Notes: a model not told the origin generated them from the letters alone. 64,000 nucleotides of DNA from Combretum micranthum (GCA_024138025.1 JAMXBD010000237.1:62001-126000); one strand, 5' to 3'; shown: positions 1 through 12,357, counted from the first letter of the stretch. Numbers and translations: made by a program.

Positions 1-1212
1 AGATGTGTTGTAACTCTGATTGTAAGTTTCTTTTAAAGTTTTAATTGTGGTTATTATTTTGTAAATCCAATAACATGATATTGTTCAATATGTCAGGAAA
101 ACCTCCAGCAAAAAGGAGAGCTAAGTACATTGCTCCACCTTCTTGAGGATATAGATGTTACTAAGAAACAATGGAACGATGGATGCTGCAGAATCATTTC
201 ATACTGTGTTAAACACTTGCATTTAAGGTCAGTTGAATACCTCTGAGTTTTGGTTTTATGCTTTTACATCATTGACATATTTGCTAAGGCTTTTATTCTT
301 TAAATATTCTAGTACTGCTGTTGATTTGCTGAAGCAACTTGGTGACAAATTTAGCAACGATGAGTTGGCTATGGATTCCATTTTTACAGAGGTTTACTTT
401 TACTCATTTCTTCATTAAGTTCATTTTTAGCACTGAAGTTTGCTCCCTATTTTCTCAGGATTAAGACTAATTGAAAAATATTTTTAGATTTTATATGGTT
501 TAGATAGGAAATGGGAATTAAATTATTTGTAGAGATAAAAAGTGCTTGTAGTTGAAATGAAAATGCTAGTTGCTAAATACATCAACTGTCATAGCACTGT
601 GCAAAGCACAATAAAATAGGATTTACAGAAGATTAAGTATATAGAACTGCTGTAGGTGTTTTCTCTTATTGCTGAGGGAGGGCCTGCACATTTGCTGATG
701 GGTCTAGACTTGCTACAAGTAATTAAGGAAGACTTTGGCCTCTCACCTTCTCGAAAGACCCTTGACTTCCTGTTGGCTGCCTGTGTCAATTCCAAGGACT
801 CGAATAGTGCTCTTCTTGTTTGGAAAGAATATGCAGCAGCTAATCTTCCCTATAATGTTTTGAGTTTCTTATGGTAATAATGATGCTTATTATTCCTCCT
901 TTTTCTTTTATCCATTTTGATGAAAATAAAAATATTAAGGTTCTACGCCTTCTAGTTCCTATATTTCTTTCAAAGCAACAAGCTTTGTTGTTCCCTTCTT
1001 TATGTCACAGCTCACATACCATTACATTTACCTGTTATGTTATCAGGATGTATCAGGCCCTTTTAGCTGGCAGAGACTACAAGGCTGCAAAAATATTGTT
1101 GCGTGATATTCCAAAAGATGATCCACATGTTCGCTCCATCATCAAAGCCTGTCAAAAGGCATACATTGAAACATCCAGCACAAAGAAGAATGTGAAAACT
1201 GCAGTGTCATAG
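1..1212 (+). CDS. PPR protein, C-terminal part (5' end outside window)
   Basis: Five exons can be joined in one frame: 1-21, 97-227, 313-391, 656-873 and 1047-1212, with GT-AG introns at each junction and a TAG stop at 1210-1212. They give 204 residues, and the exon lengths keep phase exactly. The protein is made of helical pairs, such as the stretches around LLHLLEDIDVTKKQW and ALLAGRDYKAAKILLRDIP, and ends in a Lys/Thr-rich tail. The texture matches the intron-containing PPR proteins resembling Arabidopsis At4g04790/At4g21880, which are annotated as mitochondrial RNA-binding proteins; that assignment is from memory of the family. Most of the gene, including any targeting peptide, lies left of the window. 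Exon structure is well supported; the precise orthologue is less certain. Confidence 0.75.
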
Positions 1213-2050
1213 ATTTGGGTTCATCAAATGCAAAATGGCATTGAATCATCACTATTTTGTGGAAAAGTCAATTCTTTTATCATTCTTTGGGAGGAGTTTT
1301 TACCAATTACTCTTTACCTGCATTTATTTAGCTGCTAGAGAGGCAGCTACACCAGACTCACAACCAGGTAACTAAGAAATATATGCCATCTATTCATTTA
1401 TTGACGTGCTTATCTTAACTGTTGGTTATGTAGGTGAACTTCAAATAAATTGTTACGCAGACAAACGGTTTGGTACATGGCTCTTGGAGCATTGGCTGGA
1501 AATACAGGGTTAGGTTATGTTAAGGCCAATGCAGAATGCAACACGTCATTTTGTTCATTAGCCAGATGAAAGAGGAGAAAGCAACTTGCTTGGTCACAGC
1601 ATCGTGACGAACTTCCTTGATATGTCCGTGATAGCGATAGCGATGCTACAGCTTTAAAGCCTGGAAAGCTAGCTTGACGATAGAGAGGTGGATATTTTTG
1701 AAATTTATGGGGGTCGGGAGGCACATTTATCTTGGTATATATGTTCTTTGGATCTTAGGATGATCGGCCCGGATTTATTCATTTATCCATTTTACCAAGT
1801 TCATGAAAATTGAAACCTAGTAAGAAAAGACATGAAAGAATTATATGATCCAAATGTCCTGTTCTTTTATTTTCTTTTCCCCCTTAAAATTCTTTTGACC
1901 TCCTGTTTGGAGATGTGTAAAAATCCGGGAACGCAGTACACACTGCTTATGAAATCTTCCGTTCCCATGGTTTCGTTCATCTGATAACTTATGCTGTGCT
2001 GTGTTTCATCTATCATCTCATTTCTAATATAATATATGAAACTGTATTTT
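1213..2050 (+). other. Probable 3' UTR and downstream flank of the PPR gene
   Basis: No gene is supported here. The base composition is richer than the flanking intergenic DNA until about 1990, which suggests transcribed 3' UTR. A possible UTR intron runs from the GTAACT near 1367 to the CAG near 1460, but this is only a splice-like pattern. AT-rich ATAATATATGAA sequence near 2030 could serve polyadenylation. A minus-strand open frame at 1515-1724 has no recognisable protein character. Confidence 0.35.
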
Positions 2051-3775
2051 GAGATATTTTGTGTCTAATTATGCCCATGTTATTTTGTTATTAGTTCATA
2101 CGTAGGATCTTATTTTACAATATATTCGTGGAACAAGAATGTATGCATGTACGTACGCAAGTACATTTGTGCACACACTTAATTTTGTTAATATGCAAAA
2201 TGATTTAAATAGATACATTTGATGCATGGGAAAAGAAAATAATAATAAATATTTAAAAGAAAATTACAAAAATGTCAAAATAATCCAAAAGAATAGGCAA
2301 GTTGATCTTGTTTTAAAGAGACGAGGTTATGAGTGGCCGACCTTGTCTCTTCAAGAGATAAATTCATTGTATTTGTACTAACCACGTCTCTTAAAGAGAT
2401 GAGATTGAATCTATCATTTTCAATCTCATGATCTCGTTTTTCAAAAGATGAGGTCAACCTATGTATTTTTTAGATTATTTTTTCATTTGATAGATTTGTG
2501 TAATTTTTTTTTTTGAAAAAATGATTATTTTTTTACTTAATCCTTTGATGCATCCCTTAATCATAAATAATATAGAAATGCAAGTTGAAGATATGATGAG
2601 GATTTTCAGTAATTGTTTTTAGCATTGTTCTTCTTGGTTATATTGCTATTTCGGATAAGTAAATATAATCCTTTATATTTGTATGTATGTTTGATCAATT
2701 TGAGCGGGTCATGGAAAGGGGGAGGGCTTTGCTTGCTAGTTGCTAGGGAGTTGGACTACTCTACTCTCTACTGGCCTATTATCTTTTATCTTTGACGCTG
2801 TTGAAGGGTAGAAATGAATGGAAAAAACGAAAAGAAATGAGTAAAAATGAAAATGGGTAAAATTTTTTATGTTATGTTTAGTAACTTATGAAGAAATGGA
2901 AGGAAAATAAAAGAAGTAGAGCTAGTGATTGATAAAATTACGTTTATATTAATTTTTATAAAATATCAATAAGGATAATTTTATAAGGGCATTTTTGTAT
3001 TTGTATAATATGTTCCTTCATTTCTCTTGCTTTTAGTCTAAATTTGGAGAGATTGAAAGTGACTTCCACTTCCTTTCGTATCATCCAAAAAAAAAAAAAA
3101 GAGAAAGTTATAAACACAATAATTTCAACCTATTTCCATTACCTTCTCTCACTTTTTGTTGATTTCTTCCAATTCAAACAGAATGAAAAGGAAAGGGAAA
3201 GAGTCTGTTTACTATTATTGGGATATAATGTCATTCAGATTTAGGATTTTTCAAACACAAGGAAGTTAAGTGTAAATAAAATGAATATAATGAGGTGTAT
3301 TTATAATTTACTTTATTTAAATTTTGAAGAAGGAAAGATGCTAAGCCAAAGTTTATTATAAAATAGTTGATCTTTGAGAAATTAAAAAGTAGAAATTGAT
3401 TGCACAAGGTTCATACATTTCCCAATCATTACAAAGTATATAGTTTGCTTTATGTGTAGAACCCTTATATTTAAAATCATATCAAGACTCCCTATCTTTT
3501 GAAAATATATACATTTAAACTATTTCTAGAGTCCCTAAATGCTTTTTTTTTTTGTTCTTGTTTTTTTATTTCTTTGTTTTAAGATTTAGTGATCTAAAGT
3601 GTGACTAAAGGATAAAGGAAACAAATGCACATAAAGCAAACATTATGATGTAATTTTGCAATTTATTTGTCGATGGCATTGTAGCCTGATGACATCTTTC
3701 TGATTTCTCAAGTCAGAGGTCCTAGCATTAAATCCCCTTTCACCGTTGTAATCGCCAAAAGAAAATTTTAATTTA
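2051..3775. other. AT-rich intergenic region
   Basis: Apart from the dyad array at 2313-2455 I see only AT-rich sequence, short A and T runs and meaningless short open frames. No coding signature or RNA gene was recognised. Confidence 0.5.
2313..2455. repeat. Short tandem array with dyad junctions (AAGAGA / TCTCTT)
   Basis: About three and a half imperfect units of roughly 40-48 bp each begin near AAGAGA(C/T)GAG and end near GTCTCTT, so each junction forms a small palindrome of the type TCTCTTNAAGAGA. The same words recur on both strands. A minus-strand open frame of 60 codons (2275-2457) overlaps it but looks like a product of the repeat. It may be a decayed hairpin-type MITE or satellite fragment. 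Confidence 0.5.
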
Positions 3776-4345
3776 CTTAATATATATTTTTATAGTATTA
3801 ATATCTCGTTTGCTATTTGAATTTTTTCCAAATATATAATTAATTATCCAAATTTTAAATAGTTAATTTAAAATCTAACCAAAATTTTTTTATGTTTATT
3901 AATACTACTAAAGTTAACAAAAATAACTCTACTTGGTGAGTCCGTACTCTAGCAAACTAAGAAGTGTCCAGTAGCCAATAAAAAACTAAAACAATTAAAT
4001 AATTAAGTAAATGATTAACACACACATTGACTAATGAACACATGCATCAAAGTCTATGAAAGTAAATATGCTTATTTATTTAATTAGACAATATATGTGT
4101 TGATACACTTGCTTAATTATATAATTTTTAGTTTCCTATTAGTTACTTTATGCACCATTTTGCCATTCTCCAAGAATATCAACTCACCTAACAAATATCA
4201 ACTTAGCTAACAAAGTCAAAGATATAATATTAATATATACAAAAATTTTATAAGATATTAAATTAACTACTTTAAACTTCATATAACTAATGATATATTT
4301 AAAAAAAATTCAGATATTAAATGCAACATTTTTATCATTAAAAAA
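3776..4345. mobile_element. Palindromic MITE / foldback element
   Basis: The left half (about 3776-4060) and the reverse complement of the right half (about 4080-4345) align over most of their length with moderate decay. For example AAATATATAATTAATTAT near 3831 pairs with the complement of the sequence near 4290, and AATTAAATAATTAAG near 3993 pairs with the complement near 4110. Only a short loop separates the arms. There is no coding potential. The superfamily is unresolved because no clean target duplication was found. Confidence 0.6.
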
Positions 4346-4539
4346 CCAACTAAGAAAAAGTTAATTACAAGCCGCTTACAAATAACTAATCTGATACCTA
4401 AATTTCACTAAGTTTTATAATTAATTATTTAAAATTTAATGGTATAAATTTTCTATCATACTTTTTAATATTGTATATACGAACTCTGTAAGTGTTGATT
4501 ACAACAATTGATTAAATTTAAATACTATATCCATTTACA

Positions 4540-5166
4540 TCAGAAAGAGTAAGCAACCAAAATAGCTTGTCTACACCTAGCCTTAGCCTGTTCAAGCCTC
4601 TCACTCAAAGTCTCTTCCTTCAAAGCAGCTTTCACCATAGCCAAATCCATCTCCATCAACCTTAGAACCCTAAACAACTCCGTCACCATCCTCTCCTCCA
4701 CTTCACCTTCATCTCTCAACACCTCCGCCTCCTCACGAGCTCTCTCCGCCACTATCTCTCCCGTCTTCGCCAGCAGCTCCGTCGAACCGAACTCCTTCCC
4801 CATCAACTCCTCCAGTTTCTCCAAGAAATCTGCGATCACGTAGCCTTTCGGTTTTTTTAATGGAATCTCCTTCGTACGCTTCCATCCGATCTCGAAATTC
4901 GGAGGTTCGGGTTGTGTTAGGGTTTTGGATTTGGTCCTGTCGCGGATTATCTCGGAAGGGCGGCGTTTTTGGATTGGGAAGGTCTCGGAGCTGGTTGTGG
5001 TGGTGGAAGTTAGGGCTGGGAAATCGGGATCGGATTGGTTAGGATTAGGGCTTGTGGAGGTGCATTTGGTGGTGGGCAGTCTTTGAATGTGGTGTTGGGA
5101 GAGAGAAGGATGGGGTTTGAAGAAGGATTGGAGTAAAAGCGTAGCGGTGGTGGTTGTATTAGCCAT
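4540..5166 (-). CDS. Probable chloroplast-targeted protein of unknown function
   Basis: A single-exon frame of 208 residues begins at the ATG at 5166 and stops at 4540. Residues 1 to about 60 are rich in Ser, Thr and Pro with few acidic residues, like a chloroplast transit peptide (MANTTTTATLLLQSFF...). Residues 65-110 are basic with PPNFEIGWKRTKEIP-type conserved-looking sequence. Residues about 110-205 are highly charged and predicted helical, with Glu/Arg-rich repeats ending in QAKARCRQAILVAYSF. I do not recognise a named family, and no enzyme motif is visible. A TATA-like element lies about 70 bp upstream. G+C is clearly higher than the surroundings, which supports a real coding exon. A 60-codon plus-strand frame inside it is a shadow. 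Confidence 0.8.
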   Translation of the reverse strand: MANTTTTATLLLQSFFKPHPSLSQHHIQRLPTTKCTSTSPNPNQSDPDFPALTSTTTTSSETFPIQKRRPSEIIRDRTKSKTLTQPEPPNFEIGWKRTKEIPLKKPKGYVIADFLEKLEELMGKEFGSTELLAKTGEIVAERAREEAEVLRDEGEVEERMVTELFRVLRLMEMDLAMVKAALKEETLSERLEQAKARCRQAILVAYSF

Positions 5167-5231
5167 TAGTGTGTGTGCGTGAATAAGAAGATAAGTGCTT
5201 TGAAATGAAAAATTCTCTTGTAGATGAGGTG

Positions 5232-5246
5232 GGATATATATTTTAA
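5232..5246 (-). promoter_or_regulatory. TATA-like element of the chloroplast-protein gene
   Basis: Read on the minus strand the sequence is CTTTAAAATATATATCC, centred about 70 bp upstream of the start codon at 5166. That spacing fits a TATA box with a short 5' UTR. Confidence 0.45.
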
Positions 5247-5374
5247 AGTGGGGGAATATCTTTTTATTTTTTTGCCCTTTCTTTTTTCAATATAATTATT
5301 AATTACTTTGCAGGCTGTTTGTTTTGTAACACAAGTAAAGGGTAATATTTTTGTTTGTAATAAAAATTTACATA

Positions 5375-5655
5375 AAATATTTTTGGGTACTTAAACTTTG
5401 ACTAAAAAATCAATTAGGTATTTGAACTTTTAATTTATTTAATTTTATACCCTAAATAAAATTTTCGTGCTCTAAACACTATCTTACTCTTTTATGGTCT
5501 CTTGAAAACAGTGATACATGTCAGGCAATAATTTGGTGAGATTGTGTTTAGGGCATAAAAAGTTCATTTGGGTATGAAATTGAACAAATTAACAGTTCAG
5601 GTAGCTAATTAATTTTTTGGTCAAAGTTCAGATACTAAATGGGGCATTAATCTAA
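5375..5655. mobile_element. Small inverted-repeat element (MITE)
   Basis: The left arm (about 5386-5480) reads GGTACTTAAACTTTGAC... and pairs with the reverse complement of the right arm (about 5550-5648), which reads AGTATCTGAACTTTGACC.... The arms extend for about 90 bp each and include the shared words CCCTAAA and AATTTTATACCC. The loop is about 70 bp. No coding capacity and no clear target duplication. Confidence 0.6.
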
Positions 5656-7252
5656 TATTTTTATAACATAAAAATAGCATAATTTTTTATTTGTTTCACT
5701 TAAAATACTTTTTTCGGGATTTCGATTTTTTTAAAACCAAAAACTGATAATGTAAGGAAAATCCATAATTTTTTCTTCCATGTTGAAATTTTTATTTATT
5801 TTTTCATTCCTTTCTCTCTCTTTTTTCTTCTTCTCTCTCTCTCTTCCCGTCCCCCCTCCCCCTTTTTTTCACATCTCCTCATTCTTTATCTTTTTCCATC
5901 CTCGTCTTCTCTGACATGCTCAATTGCCATTGACAGAGCTCCATAGCTCCCAAACTTTGATTTTCCACCATATTTTTTAATAATGTGTATGGTAAAAACT
6001 CCATAGCTCTAAAACCCAAAAATTGCAACATCAACAAACCGACATCTCATCTTGCTGCAAACCGCCAATCTACCACCTAATCCCAATCAAAACCATAATA
6101 CCGACACAAGCAAACACCATCGACAACAACTAAACTCAATACGAACATAGCCAAAACCATCAATAAAATATTCATGAAAAATTTAAACACCTAAAATTTT
6201 TTTGGAATCCTATAAGCTTGAATATAATTTTAATCTTTTTTCTTTTTCAAAGTTATCCAGGTTGTGATATGAGAGAGAGGAGAGAGAGAGGGAGGATCAT
6301 AACTATTACCAACACCTAAAATCTTTTTTTTTTTTTTAATTTAAACTTTTTTTGGAAGCCTAAAAGCTTGAATCGAATCAAATTTTTAGTCTTTTATGAT
6401 ATTTATTCAATTTTATGTAATTTTAATATCATAACTTCAAATTAATATGTGAATCAAACTATTTAAGAAACATGGACGAAGAGGACCATGATAACTATCA
6501 ACACCACACAACTCAGCACAATCTCACAAAGACTCCTAATCCAAAATCCTCACTGAGATTCTCGATCTTCCAAAACTTATCATCATCTAAATGCGACTCA
6601 CCATAATCCCACTCCATTAAACCCATGTGTGATAGGCTTGGAACTCATGAACTACAACCATGATGAATTTTGCAAACCCAAACATCAAATAGCTGCTATA
6701 TCTGACATCTAGACCTAACTTAAACACTACTATATATCCACGTATTTTCAACCATGTGCATTCTTTTTTTATTTTGGTAAGTGGTTTATACCTTATTTTG
6801 GTAAGTGGGTTTATACCCTTGGCTCCTTTTAGTTTGACTTGGTGAGAATTTTTTTTTTTTTTCTAGAGCTCAAATGAAGCTCCCATGTCTAGAGTTTGAT
6901 CTGGGAAGAAAAGAAACCTTTCTTTTTTTTTTTTTTTTGTGATTCAAGCCTTTTTTTTTTATGATGCAAACTTTTATTTTTATTATTTGAAGAAGAAGAA
7001 GAAGAGAAAAAGGATAGAGGGAGAAGATAGAGGAAATAAAAAATAAAAATTTCAACATGGCTGGAAAAATATTTTCTTAATGTATTCCCCTTGCCACGTC
7101 ATCTTTTGGCTACAAAAAAGGCTGGAATCTAGCCAATGGTGTTTTAGGTGAAACAAATAAATAGTTAAAGTATTTTTGTGTTATAAAATTTTTTTAGGTA
7201 TATTTTTGTTATAAACGAAAAAATTCAGATGTGCATGAAACTTACTCCAAAA
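5650..7252. mobile_element. Non-autonomous long-TIR element 1 (Mutator/foldback-like)
   Basis: The left arm (about 5650-5830) contains TTTATAACATAAAAATAG, TTTCACTTAAAATACTTTTT and CCATGTTGAAATTTTTAT. The reverse complement of the right arm (about 7020-7252) contains the same words in the same order, so the terminal inverted repeats are about 180-230 bp. Pyrimidine-rich CTCTCTCTC tracts follow the left arm and purine-rich GAAGAAGAAG precedes the right arm. The interior of about 1.2 kb is AT-rich and non-coding. Its TIR is related to those of the elements at 7255-12731 and 13707-15509. Target duplications cannot be resolved because elements abut each other. Confidence 0.6.
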
Positions 7253-7839
7253 ATAAATCTAAACTAAATTTTGTAGCACAAAAAAACGTAAACTTTTTAA
7301 AAGTTTCATCTAAAATACCTTTGGCTCGAATATGACCTTTTTTTCGATCAGAATATGATATGGCAAACAAAACTGATTAAAAATTTAATTTTCATCCATG
7401 TTGGATTTTTTTATTTCTTCGTTGCCTCCCCTCTCTCTCCTGCACACTTCTTCTTCTTCTTCCTCAAAAAAAAAAAAACCTAATCTAACTATTTAAAATT
7501 TATGCAGATAATAAATAAAGGAAAAGCGTCGCCGCACCAATCCAGAGCACATTTGGAACAGTCAGCTTGGTTTTCTTAATTATAAAAGTTTCCTTGTACT
7601 TCTTCTTTGTTAAGTATAAAAGAGAACACACACAGAGTTCACACTCACTTGATTATCGCTTACACCCTCCTGGTATGGAGATAGCTTACATTCTTAAAAC
7701 TATATTCATATCTAGGCATCTCCCTAGGTCAAGTTTGTTACACCTCCACAAGTACTCTAGTAATAACTACACGTCATGTAACCAACTGAGGCTTCCTTGA
7801 GGTTACATGAGTACTGTACAACTAGCATGCTTTGTGGTG

Positions 7840-9180
7840 TGGACAGATATAATAGGATCGAAGGTTGCTTAGAGATATTACATTATATATAAGCCATATA
7901 CAAGACATAAATTTATAAAAATCTAAAATCATCATATAAGCTTATAACTTTTCCTTTAAAGGTTTCATCAAAAACTTCTAACAAAAGAACTTAAGAATAT
8001 TACAAAACATATTTTATACTATTACAAACATATACTCTAAGTCTCTATTACATAACCAAGGTTTCCTTTAAAATCATAAATACATAGCTTCACTTTCTAT
8101 ACTACTCCCATACTTGGTGTCGGTCCAAGTTTTCTTGCTTAATTTCCTATAAAACAATAGTCTAAAGGAGTGTGAGCTTAACAAGCTTAGTGAGTAATAG
8201 AATCTTAACACCATGTAGACAAATCCATACAATGATTAATTAATATTCATAAGTAATGTGATAATCAAGCTTATGTACAAACATGATTTGGGTGACCGGA
8301 ACCTAAACTCGTGGAGATTTATACCCTCTCTTGGGGGTTGAAGGACCAATACTAGTAATTCACATCCTGGAAATCCAAAGAGCTAAGGAAAGAGTTATTA
8401 TTTCAAAACTTAATTATTATCATTATTCATAAATACGTATATACAATATCCCTACAACTTCATTAGTTCTCAGAATTTCCATTAAGCATTATCATTTCAA
8501 GCTAACCCTCATTAGGCGATGTCCTTCAAGTCTACTTAGTTCCTGTAGAACTAGCAACCCTATGGTAATCTTCACCAATTCATTGGATATACTCAAGCAT
8601 TAGCAAAGAATAGAAATGACAATATGTGACGTGAATACTCAAAATGCAATTATGTGATGTAGTGCAATGCATGTTTGATTCATTTATAGGTTAATTAAGA
8701 TTTATATCAATTTATTTGGCGACCATCCAAGTTCCTAACAACAATAACACACATTCACATATTGATATCAACCAATTGGTTATCACTTTTAGCATTACAA
8801 ATGTTATTCAATCAATAGTCAAGTAACATACATTTTTCATCAATTCCTCATACATATAATCAATTTTAGTTATATTTAAAATTATATGCAATTATATTAC
8901 ATTAGCACGCAAATGAAAGATTCATGTACCCACTCGTGCATTCTCTTTAGTCGTCATAGTAATTAGCTGGAAAGTCTAAGTCTTGATTGGTAGATCTTAT
9001 AAAACAACAAGCATACATCACTAAACACATAATAAAGAGGATAGAAATCTTATAAACCTTAAGCGTCTTAGATCTGATAAAAAATTCCTAACTTATGTTC
9101 TTCATCATCACTTACTACTTAGGTTAAGTCAAGGGTCACATCTCTACCAAAAAAAAAAAAAAAAAAACACCATATTGCTC
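7840..9180 (-). mobile_element. Decayed LTR-like fragment, minus orientation
   Basis: Sequence near 8164 (GGAGTGTGAGCTTAACAAGC) and near 8330 (GGGGGTTGAAGGACCAA) has counterparts in the same order near 22310 and 22470, and more weakly near 28197 and 29065. This shared order suggests three copies of one old LTR family in the same orientation. No coding domain is present and the limits are approximate. Confidence 0.35.
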
Positions 9181-9899
9181 CTGATCAAATAGGGGATCGC
9201 GTGCAACCAAAAACATTCATAGCATCATCGTGGGATACTTCGAGGGCTCAACCATAGGTCACAATGGGTACTGTGCTCCAACACTTAAACTTATTTTTAA
9301 GTGTGACAACCTTTAATGTCTGTCATAGGCATGTCAATGGCTTAACTTTAGGCCACGACAAATATTGTGCATTAAAATTTATCCCTCTACTCTTATACTA
9401 AGTTTACCACTAATCCACATCGGAGCAAAACTAAGCCGCAACATCAACAACAAACAAAACAACCTCCAAAACAACTCCATCTCACTACAAACTCTTCCAA
9501 AACCACTACTAAGCATCAAAACATGCACAGAGACAACCCAACATAGCAAATTCTAACAACTTACTGATCTAACATGCAACTTATCGTCTTAAATCTATCT
9601 CTAGATCATCACAAGAGCTTAGATGGTTGATCTACTCTGTTTTATTGCATGTTTTGTTATTCTTTATTCAAATAAGCTCAAATAACTTTTTTTAAACACA
9701 TACAATAGATGTTATTCATTTTAAGCTTAAACAAAGTCAAAAAGCAAGCTTTTATATGTTTTTAACATTTCTTAGTAAACCAAGTTCGTTTTCAATTTTC
9801 TAAAACATGATATCTGCTAAAAATGATGTTTCACATGTGAATGGTGAAATGTTTATATGTACAGACTGTGATCATTATCATGGGCATCATCACGCCCAA

Positions 9900-10185
9900 G
9901 ATAAAAGGTGTAATAAAACTTCTACAAGCCACAAAGTAGATAATGCCCTATGTCACGGTCGTGATATGGCAACACTTAGCAATCCAAGAAGATCACTTCC
10001 TCCACCATGCTGTTATCTCATTGCCCTAAATTGTACTTCCCGTGATAAAAGGGTGTAATAAAACTTCTACAACCCACATAGTAATAACGCCCTACATCAC
10101 GGTCGTGATATGGCAACACTTAGTGATCCGAGAAGATCACTTCCTCCATCATGCCCATTATCTCGTTGCCCTAAATTGTATTTTC
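9900..10185. repeat. 144-bp tandem duplication containing a near-palindrome
   Basis: Two copies start at 9900 and 10044, each with GATAAAAGG-GTGTAATAAAACTTCT at its head. Each holds the near-perfect dyad TCACGGTCGTGATATGG and the block AGAAGATCACTTCCTCCA. The copies differ at roughly ten to fifteen positions by eye. Open frames spanning them (9807-10058, 10042-10350) show no protein character. Confidence 0.7.
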
Positions 10186-12318
10186 AACCTTGAAATTTTA
10201 CACTTTTATACTTCTTTTTATGACTTTGTTTCCATCAACAACACTTCCCCACTTATATACAATGTATATTTATTCCTTTTACAACTTCAAAATGACTTTA
10301 CATGTACAAGCTTACACCACAACAAATATTCACTACACCTACCTTACTAAACCAATCAAAATCAAGACTTAAACCATCATTTTCATCACTCAAACTCTAC
10401 TAATTTAACACCAACACACTTAAGGCTCCATACATAAAATTTATCTAAATACTCACTACGTTTATTTACTTTACAAAAATAAACAAGGAAAAAGACAGTA
10501 TGAATTACCTAGTTTAAGCTTTAACTAGGAAAGGAGCTTGTAATATCATTTTTCAAAGCATTTTAGAAGAAAATTTGATGATGAAAATGGGAGGAGAGAG
10601 AGAGAGAGAAAAAAATGGCGTCTACTAGTAGGAGGAAGAAGGAGGAGATATTTTGATAAATTCATTTGATAATTATCTCTAATATTGGTAAAGTAAAGTT
10701 TGACTTTTAAGACATTCAAAAGTTATTTTGTGTGTGGGGTTGTATGGTAAGTATGGTGCTAAAGAGCTTAATTTTGCAGCAAAACTTAAGCTTGGTTTAG
10801 AAATAAAATGGGCTTGGTTTAATGCATAAATTGGTTCTATACATGCAATGCATTAAAATCAACAATTACTTCAAATCAATACAAAGTTTGGTTTATAAAT
10901 TTTATTTAATTAGAAAGTTTCTTATAAGCATCTATATTGATATTCTTGATAATTTAGGAATTAATTTTGTGAAATTCAAATTTCTAAAAGAATTTGAAAA
11001 CATAAATTAATTGATAAACAACTTGAAAGGACTCAATCAAAATTTAAGTTTCTATTCTTACTTGGAACATTTTACAAAAGCTATTGTAATTGAATTTATT
11101 AAATATATCGTTCCTTCAAATTATATTAAAACTTCATTGATTTAATCTATTCTTTAAATCTATTTATGGAAAAACTTACAGGGTACGAATTGGGACTCAA
11201 CTTGGACCCACACCACCAAGGCAGTTTGGATCCGCCATGAGTACCTACACAAGTTTGCGAGTCCTACCTAGGTCCATCCTATGGACCCATCCGAATTGGT
11301 GGGTCCCCAAGGTCCCCAAGTTTAAAAGAAAAAAAACACTGACTTATATCAGCAGGAGATGATTGAAGACAAATAAGCACATAACTCAATAAAACAAACA
11401 AATAGAAAGACTTATAATATAAGCCTATCACTATCCTAACTGAAAGAAACATAGGTCAAGTCTTGTACAAAAGACTTCTAGGAAAGATGCAAGATTCACA
11501 GTTGCATCTTAAAATGGTAGGTTTGTTTAAAAAGTGGTAGTATAGTAGATTATGTAGAAAAGTTGTAGGTGGTAGGTCTAAAAAGTGGTAGATATAGTAG
11601 GTCGATGGCTTGACCTAAGCAGGTCCCTATCCTAACCAAGTTACCTAGGTAATGAGTAAATGATGCATATCTACAAGTGCATCTTGCAAGGCCATGTGAT
11701 GTGAATGTTAAACTCAGACATTTCAAATTTGTAATGACACCAGAATATGAATTTAGACTATAACGTGTAGATTTAATGAATCTGCAAATGTCATTTTCTT
11801 TCAAAATGAAAGGTATAATTTTTTTTTTCCGAAATGTCCTTTTCTTTTCTAATGAAAAAAAAAAATAGTTGGGTCAACCGTATGGACCCATCCCATGACC
11901 GGTGGGTCCACAAGTTTGAATCACCTCACCATAAAGTCCACGTTGTTTAGATCTAGATCCCAACTCGACGAGTGGGGTCCTGGTTTGAACTAGGGAGACC
12001 TTTATTCATACCCATATCTTCAACCCTCATGCACCACTGCTAAACCCCACTATCATCTTCCACAAGCATCTGCGTCTGCTGTAAACTAACTCCTTTATTA
12101 ATCTAATCGAAGTTCCACGAGATCTTTATGCCTTCCCTTAGTTCCACTATGATTGAAGGAAAGATCATATCTTAGGTCGAATTTAAAGGCGATAAGTTAT
12201 CTAAAGGCGAAATTGTCATCGTAGTCAAATCCAATAAAGCCGACGTGGACATAGAAACCTTTTATGACAGATATCTTATTGTAATACACATAAATAAATG
12301 GTATTGATGTGCAAATGA

Positions 12319-12320
<2 letters not shown>
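10186..12320. other. Gene-free interior of long-TIR element 2
   Basis: This is AT-rich DNA. Two near-palindromic GGACCCA...TGGGTCC blocks occur at about 11281-11310 and 11884-11915. A polypurine tract (GGAGGAGAGAGAGAGAGAG) lies near 10590. No gene is supported; the minus-strand frame at 11550-11804 is unconvincing. Confidence 0.5.
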
Positions 12321-12349
<29 letters not shown>

Positions 12350-12357
12350 AAGAAGAA
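12320..12357. repeat. (AAG)n microsatellite
   Basis: About twelve uninterrupted AAG/GAA triplets. Confidence 0.95.

Noticed and set aside
1515..1724. 69-codon minus-strand frame
   Set aside because: It is antisense to the likely 3' UTR of the PPR gene, without recognisable features.
4860..5042. 60-codon plus-strand frame
   Set aside because: It lies fully antisense to the chloroplast-protein exon and is Trp/Gly/Arg-rich, typical of a shadow frame.
9807..10350. Two overlapping plus-strand frames with His/Cys clusters
   Set aside because: They arise from the 144-bp tandem duplication; the His/Cys spacing matches no zinc-finger pattern.
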